Assembly (NCBI RefSeq): GCF_019710575.1
Contig: NZ_JAHWFK010000009.1
Span: 1-64,000, forward strand
Direction: 5' to 3'
Source of the DNA: Paractinoplanes polyasparticus
Lineage (GTDB): Bacteria; Actinomycetota; Actinomycetes; Mycobacteriales; Micromonosporaceae
DNA length: 64,000 nt
Part shown: positions 40,381-50,500 of the stretch, piece by piece
Layout: each line of letters starts with the position of its first letter
Numbering within the stretch: the first letter of the stretch is position 1
The notes under the pieces: generated by a model
What the model was told of the DNA's origin: nothing
The model's input: only the letters and a program-made list of their open reading frames with translations
The model's database searches: none
Program-made: the position numbers and the translations under genes

Positions 40381-40990
40381 GGCGACGATCGAGCTCGTCC
40401 TAGGCCTACGGAAGAAACTTGACGAGTCCGGACTGGACGCCGGCGCCGACACTATCGGCTGGCATCGGCAACACCACCACAGCACCGTCCTGTCGCGGGC
40501 CACGATCAATCGGATCCTGACAGCTAGTCCCCGAGCCGGCGAAACGGCCGAAGAGTTCCCACATCCGGTTCCAAGCCGAGCAGCCCACGGAGACGTGGCA
40601 GTCCGACTTCACCCACCACCGCCGCACCCGTCTCGACGGCAGACCCGGCCCCGGCGTCGAGATCATCACCTGGCTCGATGACCATTCCCCCTACGCCTGC
40701 GCATCAGCGCGCATCCCCGGATCACCGCAGCCATCGCGCACGCCACCTTCCGACGCGCCGCCGGCCTGCACGGATATCCCGCATCCACGCTCACCGGCAA
40801 CGGCATCGTCTACACCTCCGGTTCAGCGGCGGCCGAACCACACCAGAGACCGAACCACGCCGACTAGGCATCGTGCGTCATCAACGCCGCCACCGGCGAA
40901 CTCCCCCGCGAACTCACCATCGACCCCCGCCGCGACTGCCGGCCCACCGGCCGGCCACCCGACCCCACACCCACACAGCAAAAACCCGAA
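40381..40990 (+). pseudogene. IS481-family transposase remnant
   Basis: Scattered in several frames are TIELVLGLRKKLDESGLDAG, DTIGWHRQHHHSTVLSRATINRILT, RFQAEQPTETWQSDFTHHRRT, GVEIITWLDDHSPYACASA and, last, INAATGELPRELTIDP: the N-terminal helix-turn-helix, the rve integrase core (D in QSDFTH, D in WLDDHS) and the C-terminus of IS481 transposases. At least two frameshifts and a large deletion separate them. No terminal repeats were found. It is directly followed by tRNA-Val, closing the mobile stretch. Confidence 0.75.
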
Positions 40991-41041
40991 CCTACAAAAC
41001 GTAGGCTCGGGCTATTCCGATGTCTTGAGACATCACAAAGG

Positions 41042-41113
41042 TGGGCGCGGTAGGTTTCGAACCTACGACCCCCCGCTTGTAAGGCGGGTGCTCTCCCACT
41101 GAGCTACGCGCCC
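41042..41113 (-). tRNA. tRNA-Val (anticodon UAC)
   Basis: A complete cloverleaf is read on the minus strand: acceptor GGGCGCG with its complement, D-arm with GUAGCUCAGUGGGAGAGC, anticodon loop CCUUACAAG with UAC, and T-arm GGUUCGAAACC. The 3' CCA is not encoded. It marks the right edge of the mobile region. It is followed by ahpE, as in related genomes. Confidence 0.95.
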
Positions 41114-41151
41114 GGCACGGCATGCGGCCGGAGTGGTCATCGTACCTGGGG

Positions 41152-41616
41152 TCAGGCCGGCAGGTCGGCCAGGGCCGCGCGCCAGGCTTTCTGGTCTCGG
41201 GGGTCGCCGGGGCCCAGCATCTCGGCGAAGCGGATCGTGCCGTCCCGGTCGATGAGGAACGTGCCGCGGTTGGCCATGCCGCCGCCGTCGTGGAAGACGT
41301 TGTAGGTCTGGGCTACCTCGCCGTGCGGCCAGAAGTCGGCCAGCAGCGGGAAGTCGAAGCCCTCCTGGGCGGCCCAGACCTTGTGGGCGTAGACCGAGTC
41401 GACGCTCACGGCCAGGACCTGCACCTGGTCGTTCTGGTAGGCGGGCAGGTTGTCCCTGATCTCCGTCAGCTCGCCCTGGCAGGTGCCGGTGAACGTGAAG
41501 GGGTAGAACACCAGCAGGACGGCCTTGCGTTCGCGGAACTGTGAAAGGCGTACGGGCTGGTTGTTCTGGTCCTTCAGGGAGAATTCCGGCGCGGTGGCGC
41601 CGACGGGCAGCGGCAT
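41152..41616 (-). CDS. ahpE: AhpE-type one-cysteine peroxiredoxin
   Basis: A 154-residue cytosolic enzyme of the AhpC/Bcp fold. PFTFTGTCQGELTEIRD holds the peroxidatic Cys46 in TxxC context and the conserved Thr, and the second cysteine block of two-Cys enzymes is absent, as in Mtb AhpE. It reduces organic peroxides and peroxynitrite. It is followed on the genome by tRNA-Val and preceded by a DUF3052 gene after a terminator, the order of Rv2238c-Rv2239c in M. tuberculosis. Confidence 0.92.
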   Translation of the reverse strand: MPLPVGATAPEFSLKDQNNQPVRLSQFRERKAVLLVFYPFTFTGTCQGELTEIRDNLPAYQNDQVQVLAVSVDSVYAHKVWAAQEGFDFPLLADFWPHGEVAQTYNVFHDGGGMANRGTFLIDRDGTIRFAEMLGPGDPRDQKAWRAALADLPA

Positions 41617-41633
41617 GGGGACAAGCCTAACCG

Positions 41634-41658
41634 GGTCGGCGCCCCAGGGGCGCCGACC
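41634..41658 (-). terminator. Hairpin between the DUF3052 gene and ahpE
   Basis: GGTCGGCGCCCC and GGGGCGCCGACC pair perfectly around a single A (real loop a few bases larger). It lies 22 bases after the DUF3052 stop and 17 bases upstream of the ahpE start on the minus strand, so it ends the first and may attenuate the second. Confidence 0.6.
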
Positions 41659-41679
41659 GGTCTGACTCAGGGCAGCGAG

Positions 41680-42111
41680 CTACTTCTTCTTGTTGCCCCT
41701 GGGGGTGACCAGCCGGGCGCCGGTCCAGTCCTTGCCCGCGTTGACCGTCGAGGTCTGCTGCAGACCGGCCGTGGGGGCCGATTCGCTGATCTCGCTCGGT
41801 TCGACGTGGTTGTCCCGCCCGGCCTTGGGGGTCAGCAGCCACACCACGCCGTTGTCGGCGAGGGGGCCCAGGGCGTCGGTGAGAATTTCGAAAAGGTCAC
41901 CGTCACCGTCGCGGTACCACAACAGCACCGCGTCGACGACCTCGTCGGTGTCTTCGTCGACCAACTCGCCGACACGTTCGGTCAGGGCGTCACGGAGGTC
42001 TTCGTCGACATCGTCGTCGTAGCCCATCTCCATGACCACCATGTTCGGCTCGAAGCCGAACCGGTCCGCCAGGCTGCGTACGCCGTCGGCCTGACCAGCG
42101 GTCGCGCTCAC
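41680..42111 (-). CDS. DUF3052 conserved actinobacterial protein (Rv2239c type)
   Basis: A 143-residue acidic cytosolic protein. SLADRFGFEPNMVVMEMGYDDDVDEDLRDALTERVGELVDEDTDEVVDAVLLWYRDGDGDLFEILTDALGPLADNGVVWLLTPKAGRDNHVEPSEISESAPTAGLQQTSTV is an almost perfect match to the DUF3052 family, with the strongly conserved WLLTPKAGR block. Function unknown, though its position next to ahpE and aceE is conserved. It ends in a lysine-rich tail. Confidence 0.95.
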   Translation of the reverse strand: MSATAGQADGVRSLADRFGFEPNMVVMEMGYDDDVDEDLRDALTERVGELVDEDTDEVVDAVLLWYRDGDGDLFEILTDALGPLADNGVVWLLTPKAGRDNHVEPSEISESAPTAGLQQTSTVNAGKDWTGARLVTPRGNKKK

Positions 42112-42207
42112 TGTCTAAGTCCTCCTAGCTGTCAATTCTGTAAACCTGTTGGGTAGTCCACACACTCCCGGGCCCCAGCGCAAGTGGCGCACCGAGTGTG
42201 AGGCAAT

Positions 42208-44442
42208 TTACCGTGCCAACAGGGCGTGGGCACCCTGTGTGATCGCATCCTCCCCCACCAGCACATGTTGCGCTGCCGGACCCAGGGGAATCAGTGAATC
42301 AGCCGATGCGATACGGCGGGCCGCTCCGACGAAACCGCCATCTACCAGGGCCGCTAGAACTCCCTCGCCGACGCCGCCGGAACGACGGGTCTCGTCGACT
42401 ATCAGCACCCGGCCGGTGGCGGCGGCCTCGCGGACCAGATCGTTGACCGGCAACGGATTCAACCAGCGGAGGTCCACCACTCGGGATCCGTAGCCCTGTT
42501 CGGCCAGCTTCGCGGCGACGCGGAGCGACATGCGCAGCCCGTTGCCGTACGTGATGATGGTCAGATCGGTGGCGCTGCCGACCGGGTACGTGCGGGCGCG
42601 GCCGATCGGCACGTGCTCGGTGGCCCAGGCGCCCGGGCCCGCGTACGGGGCCAGCCATTCGTTGTCGCCCTGCTGGTGCAGGTCGCGGGTGTGGTAGAGC
42701 GCGATCGGCTCGAGGAAGACGCAGACCGTGCCGTCGGCGGCGGCCGAGGCCAGGCAGGAGCGCAGCATCGGCGCGGCGTCGCTGGGCCGGCTGGGCACGG
42801 CGAGCACCAGGCCGGGGATGTCGCGGAGCACGGCCACCGAGTTGTCGTTGTGGAAGTGCCCGCCGAAGGCCTGCTGGTAGGCGAGCCCGGCGACCCGCAC
42901 GACCATCGGGTTGCGGTAGGCCCCGGACGAGAAGAACGACATCGTGGCCGCCTCGCCGCGCAACTGGTCCTCGGCGTTGTGCAGGTAGGCCAGGTACTGA
43001 ATTTCGGGTACGGGGAGCTGCCCGTCCAGCCCCGCGCCGAGGGCCAGCCCGAGGATCGTCGTCTCGTCGAGCAGGGTGTCGAACACCCTTTCCTCGCCGA
43101 ACCGCTCCTGCAGGTGCTTCGTGACCCCGTACACGCCGCCCTTGCGCCCCACATCCTCACCGAAGACCTGGACGCCCGGGTGGTAGGCCAGGGCGTCGGT
43201 GAGCGTGGCGTTGATGGTCTGGGCGAGCGTGAGCGGCCCGGACTGCTCGGGCAGCTTGCCGCCGAAGGCGCGGGAGCGGGCGGCCGCCCCCGGGCCGAGG
43301 GCGCGTGAGGCGACCTCGGTGATCTCGTGGGCGGCGCGCAGCGGGCGGCGCGGGGCGAGCGGGGCGACGATCTCGGCCACGTTGGCCAGCTTGGGCTCGC
43401 CGAGCACCTCCTCGGCCACCTTGCGCACCTGCCAGCCGACCTCGTCGTAGCGGGTGACCACCTCTTCCAGGGTGACCAGGCCGGCCTCGACCAGCAGCCG
43501 GGCCGTGCCGATGAGGGGGTCCCGGGCCAGGTCGGCGTTGATCTCGTCGGTGGTGCGGTAGGCGACCTCGGCGTCGGCGCCGGCGTGGCCCATGAGCCGT
43601 ACGGCCGAGAGATGCAGCACAGCGGGCCGGCGTTCCCGGCGCACGTAGCCCGCGGCCTCGCTCGCCGCGTCGTAGGTGGCCGCCAGGTCGCAGCCGTCGG
43701 CCGCCGAGTAGCGCAGCCCGGGACGCGATCCGAGCATGGCCGCCAGCCAGCCGTCGGGGGTGGGCACGCTGATCCCGAGCCCGTTGTCCTCGCAGATCAG
43801 GAGCAACGGCAGGCGTACGCCGGAGTGCTCGAACCAACCGGCCGAGTTCAGCGCCGCGGTCGCCGTGGCGTGGTTGGCCGAGGCGTCGCCGAAGGACGCC
43901 ACCGCGATCGCGTCGCGCACCCACCGGCTGTCCGAGCGCGACCGGGACAGCGCGTGGGCCAGCCCGACCGCCCGCGGCAGGTGCGACGCCACCGTGGAGG
44001 TGGTCGGGATGATGTTGAGGTCGGCGCTGCCGAAGACCTTGTGGCGGCCGCCGGCGATCGGTTCGCGGGCCGAGGCGACGACGCCGCGCAGCACGTCGCG
44101 GGCGGCGTCGGGCAGGCTTTTGGCGCGGGCGCAGAAGAACGCGGCCGACCGGTAGTGCAGCAGGGCCGGGTCGGTGGGCAGCAGGGCCGCGGCGACCGCG
44201 GCGTTGCCCTCGTGGCCGGACGATCCGATGGTGTAGAAGCCCTCGTTGAAGCTGCGCAGCCAGCGGGCCGCGAGGTCGAGGTGACGGCTGGCGAGCTGGG
44301 CGTCGAAGAGTTCGAGGGCGCGGGCGCCGGTGAGGCCGGAGCCGTCGCGGACGGGGTCACCAGGGGCTCGGCGGTCGCCTGGCGGGGCGAGCGCCGACAC
44401 AGCGTCCCTGAAACGCTCGTCCAGGTTCTGCGGGGTGGTCAC
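42208..44442 (-). CDS. Fused 2-oxoacid dehydrogenase E1 (alpha plus beta) component
   Basis: A 744-residue protein. Residues about 60-370 are the alpha subunit with the thiamine diphosphate-binding region FGDASANHATATAALNSAGWF ... LICEDNGLGISVP; residues about 420-744 the beta subunit (VQVFGEDVGRKGGVYGVTKHLQERFGEERVFDTLLDETTILGLALGAGLDGQLPVPEIQYLAYL). Normally these are two genes (bkdA/bkdB or pdhA/pdhB); here they are one. E1 decarboxylates a branched-chain or other 2-oxoacid and loads the acyl group on lipoylated E2. No E2 or E3 gene is in the window. GTG 44442 is taken as start (VTTPQNLDER); an in-frame M lies 12 codons earlier. Confidence 0.88.
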   Translation of the reverse strand: MTTPQNLDERFRDAVSALAPPGDRRAPGDPVRDGSGLTGARALELFDAQLASRHLDLAARWLRSFNEGFYTIGSSGHEGNAAVAAALLPTDPALLHYRSAAFFCARAKSLPDAARDVLRGVVASAREPIAGGRHKVFGSADLNIIPTTSTVASHLPRAVGLAHALSRSRSDSRWVRDAIAVASFGDASANHATATAALNSAGWFEHSGVRLPLLLICEDNGLGISVPTPDGWLAAMLGSRPGLRYSAADGCDLAATYDAASEAAGYVRRERRPAVLHLSAVRLMGHAGADAEVAYRTTDEINADLARDPLIGTARLLVEAGLVTLEEVVTRYDEVGWQVRKVAEEVLGEPKLANVAEIVAPLAPRRPLRAAHEITEVASRALGPGAAARSRAFGGKLPEQSGPLTLAQTINATLTDALAYHPGVQVFGEDVGRKGGVYGVTKHLQERFGEERVFDTLLDETTILGLALGAGLDGQLPVPEIQYLAYLHNAEDQLRGEAATMSFFSSGAYRNPMVVRVAGLAYQQAFGGHFHNDNSVAVLRDIPGLVLAVPSRPSDAAPMLRSCLASAAADGTVCVFLEPIALYHTRDLHQQGDNEWLAPYAGPGAWATEHVPIGRARTYPVGSATDLTIITYGNGLRMSLRVAAKLAEQGYGSRVVDLRWLNPLPVNDLVREAAATGRVLIVDETRRSGGVGEGVLAALVDGGFVGAARRIASADSLIPLGPAAQHVLVGEDAITQGAHALLAR

Positions 44443-44501
44443 CGGACCAGCATTACCGACCGGGGCGAGCCCCGCCATGCCGGAAGTCGGTAGACACAGG
44501 T

Positions 44502-44536
44502 GGCGGGCCGGAAGGAAATTTCCCTCCCGGCCCGCC
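44502..44536 (-). terminator. Hairpin after the FN3 giant gene
   Basis: GGCGGGCCGG (44502-44511) pairs with CCGGCCCGCC (44527-44536); the loop itself contains GGAAATTTCC, a second small palindrome. It starts 20 bases after the stop of the FN3 gene on the minus strand and precedes the E1 start. Confidence 0.8.
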
Positions 44537-44556
44537 GTGGTGTGTCGCGCCGCCGG

Positions 44557-47500
44557 TCAGCTCGCCGTGACGGTGATGGCCGCCTTCGCGTACCGCAGGG
44601 TGGTGCCGGTAGGCGGCAGTCCGGCCGCGACCAGCGTCCGAGCGCCGATCGTGACAGCGGCCGGGATGGTGATGTCCTGCGAGAACGCCCCGGTCCCGTC
44701 CGTCGTGACGACGGTGGTCACCCGGGTCAGACCCGTGGCGGTGGTGTAGACCCCGAACGACATCGACGTGTACGGGGCAAACCCGTCCCCGCTGACCGCT
44801 ACGGTGCCGCCCGGCTTGGGCGTACCGGTGACCGACAACACATTGGTCGTGGTCGGCAGTGAGCCCAGTGTCGGGGCCGCCGCCAGCAGCACGGTCGTGG
44901 TGACCGGCGCGCTGGCCGCGGACCGGAGGCCCGATGTCGTGCTGTTGGCCACGACCGACACCGAGTAGGGGCCGGGCGTCACGGTGCTGATGGAGCAGCT
45001 GGTCGCCGCGGCCGTGCCCGAGCAGGTGTACGGCGTTCCACCGCCGGTCGGCGTCGCGGTCGCGGTGAATCCGGCCAGCCCGTCCCCGGCTCCACCCGAG
45101 GCCCAGCGCACCGTCATCGCCTTGACGCCCCCGGTGGCCGAGACGGTCACCGGCGTGCCCGGAGGCTGCTTCGCGACCACCGTGACCGGCGCGCTGGGCG
45201 CCGAGTAGCCACTCGCCGCCCGCCCGACGGCGACCACGGTCACCGTGTAGGTCTGGCCGTTGGTCAGACCCTCGACGACGCAGCGGAGCGTGGTGCCGTT
45301 CGGCGTCAGACAGGTGTGGGTGTCCCCTTCCCGCGCGGCCGTGACCACATAGCGGCTGATGCCGTCGCCGGTGACCGCGGGCGCGGGCGCGGCCCAGGTA
45401 ACAGTGGTGCTGCCGTTGCCGACCGTGGCCTGAACACCGGTCGGGCTGCCGGGCACTCCGGCGTTCGGCCGGACCGCCCGCGAGGGCTCGCTGGCCGGCG
45501 AGTTGCCGTCGCCGCCGGTGGCGACCACCGTGACGCGATAGGACGTCAGGTTGGTCAGGCCGGTGATCAGGCACTCGGTGTCCGAGACGGACCCTGTCTC
45601 ACAGTGGAACCCACCCGGGCTGGTCTCGGCCCGGTAACCGGTCACCCGCGTCGACGGGCCCTCCGGCTGGGTCCACGCCACCGAGATCTGGCGGTTGCCC
45701 GCGGTCACCACAACGTCGGTGGGCGCCGCCGGCGCACCGGGCGTGATCGCCGTGGACGCCGCGCTGTACGCGGAGTTGCCGGCCCCTGCCGCGCCGATCG
45801 CGCGGACCCGGAAGGTGTAGCTGTCACCCGGCTCGAGACCCTCGACCAGACAGGTGGTGTTGCCGGTCGTGCAGCCGTAGCCGCCCGTCGTGGACTCCAC
45901 CTCGTAGCCGGTGATCTCACCTCCGTCGCCGGCAGGCGCGGTCCACGTGACCCGCACCTGCCCGGCGTCGGCGGTCGGCGCGACCGTCGGCCGGCCGGGA
46001 ACTGCCGGCGGGCCGGCGATGACGCTGCTGGAGGCCACGCTCTCCGCCGAGCGATCCGCCGAGCCGTGCGCCAACACCGTGAAGGTGTACGCCGTGCCGC
46101 TGACCAGCCGGTCGAAGACACAGGTGAAGGTCTTCACGTTCGTGCACCGGGCGGGCGCACTGAGCGAAGGATTCGACTCGACCGAGTAACCCGTCACCGG
46201 ACCACCCTCGGTCGGGGCCGTCCAGGTGACCCGGACCGCGCCCGGCCCGGCGAGCGCGACGTCCGGCTGATCCGGCGTACCGGGGCCGGCCGTCGTGACC
46301 GCCGCGCTGCGTTCGCTCGCCGCGTCCCCGCCGGGCCCGGTCGCCGTCACCGCGAAGGTGTACGACTCCGATTCGAGCAGCCCGTCGAAGTCGCACGTAC
46401 GGGCAGCAGCATCCAGGCCGGTACAGGCCGTCGCAGTGATGGCCACGTCCGGATCGCTGACCTTGTAGGCGTTGACCTGGTAGCCCATGACCTGGCCGCC
46501 CGTCACCGGGGCAGTCCAGGTCACCCGGACCGTGCCCCCGTCGAGGACTGTCGCGGTCGGCGCCGCGGTGGCGTTCGGCCGGTTGGGCACGATCGCTGCG
46601 GTGGTAGGCGCGTCGGCGCCGCCGGCCTCGTTGATCGCCCGCACCGTGAAGGTGTACGACGCGGTCGTCGTGAGGCCGCTGAACACACAGGACCGATTCG
46701 AGGGAATCCGGTCGCAGACCGCCGGAACAACCCCGCCGTCGGGCGAGGCAACCGTCACCCGGTAGCTGTTCACCGTGGCTCCGGTCGTAGCCGCATCCCA
46801 GCTCACGGTGGCCGTGCCCGGCGTGGCGGACAGCGTGACCGTCACCCCGGCCGGAGCGTCCGGCACGTTGGGGATGAAGGTCTCGGCCGCCGGGGTGACC
46901 GAATCGCCGGCCAGGTTGATCGCCTGGACGGTGAACGAGTACTCCGTGGTCTCGTCGAGACCGGTCAGCGTGCAGGTCTTCGGATCGGCCGCGACCTTCG
47001 TGCAGGTGGTGGCCGCCCCGCCGTCGGCCGGAGTGGCGGTGACGAGGTAGCTGTCCACCGCACCGAGGTCAGTCGGCTCGACCCAGGTGACCACGGCCTT
47101 GCCGACCGCGTCCCCCCGCTCAGCGGTCACGCTGGTCGGCGCGCCCGGCTTGTTCGGCTTGACCGCCGCCGTCGCGGCCGCGTCCGTGCCGCCGGACGGG
47201 TTCTCGGCCCGGACGGTGAACGTGTAGGGCGCGGTCACGGTAAGGCCGTCGAACTCGCAGGACTTCGGGTCGTCGGACGTCCTCGTACAGGCCGACGGGA
47301 TGACAGCCGTGACATCCGTCGAAGCGGGCGTCACCGTGTACGTCAGCGCCGGTCCGCGGTCGGTATCCGTCGGCGCGGCCCAGGTGACGGTCGCCTTGCC
47401 CGGCGTGCCCAGGGCCACTGCGACGTCGGTGGGCGCACCGGCCAGATTAGGCACGATGGCCGGCGTGGTGGCGTCGGTGCCGCCGGAGGCGTTCGTCGCC

Positions 47501-50500
47501 CGCACCTTGAAGGTGTATGCAGCAGTGGACGTCATACCGGTGAGCGTGCAGGTCAGCGAACCCGCCGGGGAAACGTTGGTGCAGGGCGTCGGAGTTGCCG
47601 AGCCGTTCGCGGCCGACGAGGCCGAAGCGGTGTAGCCGGCCACCGCCGCGCCTCCGGCGACCGGCGGCTCCCAGGTCAGGGTCGCCTCACCGGGCGTGCC
47701 GGTGGCCAGGGTCACCACGAGATTCGTCGGTTCGCCGGGAACGCTCGGCACGATCGACGAGACCGTGACCGGGTCCGAGTCGCCGGCGTTGTTTCCCGCC
47801 GTGACCGTGAACGAGTAAGTCGCAGTCTGAGTGAGGCCGGCGAAGGTGCACTCCCTGGTATCGCCGGAGGCCTTGGTGCAGACCGGCGGAACAAACGCGC
47901 CAGTGGTCGCCGATTCCGCTGTCACGGTGTACTCCGTGAGCACACCACCGTCGGCCGGGACACCCCAGGTCACATCGACCGAGCCGGGCGTGGCCGCGGT
48001 CAGGGCGACGTCAACTGTGGTGGGCACACCGGGCACGTCCGGCACCAGTGCCGGTGTGGTCGGAGCCGAGTCCGTGCCGGCCGGGTCCACCGTGTTCTTC
48101 GCGTTCACTGTGAACGCGTAGGACTCGGCGGGGTCCAGTCCTTCGATGTCGCACGACGTCGACGGAGCATTGGCCGTGCAGCCGGGTTCGGCTGCCGCCG
48201 GGGTCGCGGTGTCAGAGGACACGGTGTACGTCGTTGCCGCCGCACCCTCCGGCGCGTCCCAGCTCACCGTCACCTTGCCCGGCGCGTCGCCGAGAACCGC
48301 TTCCACATTTTGCGGTGCTCCGGGCGCACCCGGCACCACCTCGTCGGTCAGAGCCGCGTCCGTGCCGTCGATGTCGTTCTCAGCGCGAACCGTGAACTGG
48401 TACGCCTTGTCCGGCTCCATTCCGGTGAAAGCGCACGAGAGCGGCGCAGGCGGGTCGGTTGCGACCACACAGGGGCTCTCGCTCGGAAGGTTCCCATTGT
48501 CCGGCGAAGTCGCTGTGACCTCGTAGGTCTCGACCGGACCGCCGGTCGCCGGGGCCGCCCAAGCCACCGTGGCTTGACCGGACGCGGTGACCGTCACGGT
48601 CACGTCGTCCGGAGCGCCCGGCTTGTCGGGCACGATCGGGTCGGTCGCCGCCGCGCTCGTCCCGCCCAGCAGGTTCTGGGCGCGGACCGTGAACTGGTAC
48701 GGCTTGTCGGGCGTCAGTCCGGAAATCGGGCAGGTAAGGGCGGCCGCGGCGTCCACGCAGGGACTGGGGGGCAGCGAAGCGCCCGTGTCCGAGGACGTGG
48801 CCTCGACCAGGTAGCGCTCGGCATCTCCCTGAGCCGGCGCCGTCCAGGTCACGACCACACTGCCGGGCGAACCGCCTACCGCCGCCAGCGGCGTCACCGG
48901 TGCGCTGGGAATGTCCGGCACCGTGGCAGTGGCCGGAGCGGTAGCGTCTCCGGCCGCGTTGGTGGCCTCGACGCTGAAGGTGTGAGTCTTGGTCGCATCG
49001 AGACCGGTGAAAGTGCAGTCCGTCGCGGTCGAAGCGAGATCCTCGCAATCGCCTGTGATCGCGGATCCGCCGGCCGGTGTCGCGGTCACGGTGTAGGTCT
49101 CAACCTCGCCACCGTCGGCCGGCGCAGCCCAGCTGACCTCTGCCTCACCCGGGGTGCCGGTCAGGGTGACGGCCGCCGAGGTGGGCGCGCCGGGCTGGTC
49201 CGGCACGATCGCTGCAGACTCGGCCGATTCGACCGAACCCAGGTCTCCGACCGCGGTCACCTTGAACTTGTACGACGTGGTCGTGGTCAGGCCGGTGATC
49301 ACACATGTCGGTGTGGCCAGGTTGAAACCGCAGCCGGGAGCCTTCACGCCCTCGTTCGTGCCGTCCGTCGGAACAGCCGTCACCGAATAGAAGACGACCG
49401 GGCCGCCGCTGGACGCGGCCGGCCAGTCGAGCAGCACCTTGCCCGGCTCGTCACCGAGCTCGACCTGCGGTGTGCCGGGCGTCGCCGGCAGTTCCGACAC
49501 GACCTCATCGCTCCAGGCCGAGGTCTCGGCGCCGGCCGCGTTCGTCGCTGTCACCCTGAAGCGGTACTTCATGCCGTCCTGGAGCCCGCTGAACTGGCAA
49601 CTGGTGGCAGTCGCGGCGAGACCGGTGCAGCCCGTCAACGGCGAGCCGCCGTCGGTCGGCTCCGAGGTCACTGTGTAGCTGGTCGGTGCGCCGCTCGTCG
49701 AGAGGTCCGGAGCGTCCCAGACCACCACCACCTCGCCGGCCCGGGCGCCGAGCTCGACCGTCGGCGTGGCCGGCACGGCCGGCAGACCGGTGATGATCGG
49801 GTCGGAGGCCGCGCTCTCCGGGGAGACACCAGCAGCGGTGTTCTCGCCGCCGGCGATGACCTTGAAGGTGTAGGACTTGGTCGGATCGAGCCCCGTGACC
49901 AGGCAATCGGTCTCGTTCGGCTGCGCGGTGCAACCCGCCGGCGCCGCGCCCGACGCGGTGCCGCTCACGGTGTAACCGGCGAGAGCCTGGCCGCCCGCGG
50001 GCTTCGCGAACGACACCCTCACCGCGGTGTCGGATTCACGAGCCACGGTGGGCTTGGCCGGCTGGTGCGGCGGACCCGCGACCTTGGGGGCCGAGGCCGC
50101 ACCGGCGGGCGAGGTACCAGTGGTGATCGAGCCGTTCGTGACGCCGATGGCGGTCACGCGGAACGTGTACGACGCGTCGTCCGCCAAGCCGGTGAAGTCA
50201 CAGGTGTTGGTCCCGAACGGCACCAGTGCCGCACAGCTGCCGGTCAGCCCGGGGTCCGACGACGTGATCCGGTACGACGCGATGCCCGCTCCCGGCTCGG
50301 GAGTCGCCCAGCTCAGCTGTACGGTGTTCGGGTCGCCTTGGAAGACCACGGTCGGTGCGGCCGGGGCCGCCGGTGGGCCGGCGGTCACCGCCGAAGCGGC
50401 AGTGCGTGGCGCCGAGCAGTCGGTGACGTCGCTGGTGCTCACATTCGGGCAGGCGACGACGCTCACGGTGTACGGCGTGTTCGCCGCGAGGTCGCTGATC

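Noticed and set aside
36771..40990. Possible CRISPR array or intact prophage in the IS-rich region
   Set aside because: No regularly spaced short repeats or phage structural genes were seen; repeats are IS copies.
41042..41113. tRNA-Val used as an attachment site with a direct repeat of its 3' end on the far side of the island
   Set aside because: No second copy of the T-arm/3' sequence was seen near 35.6 kb, so integration into the tRNA is not shown.
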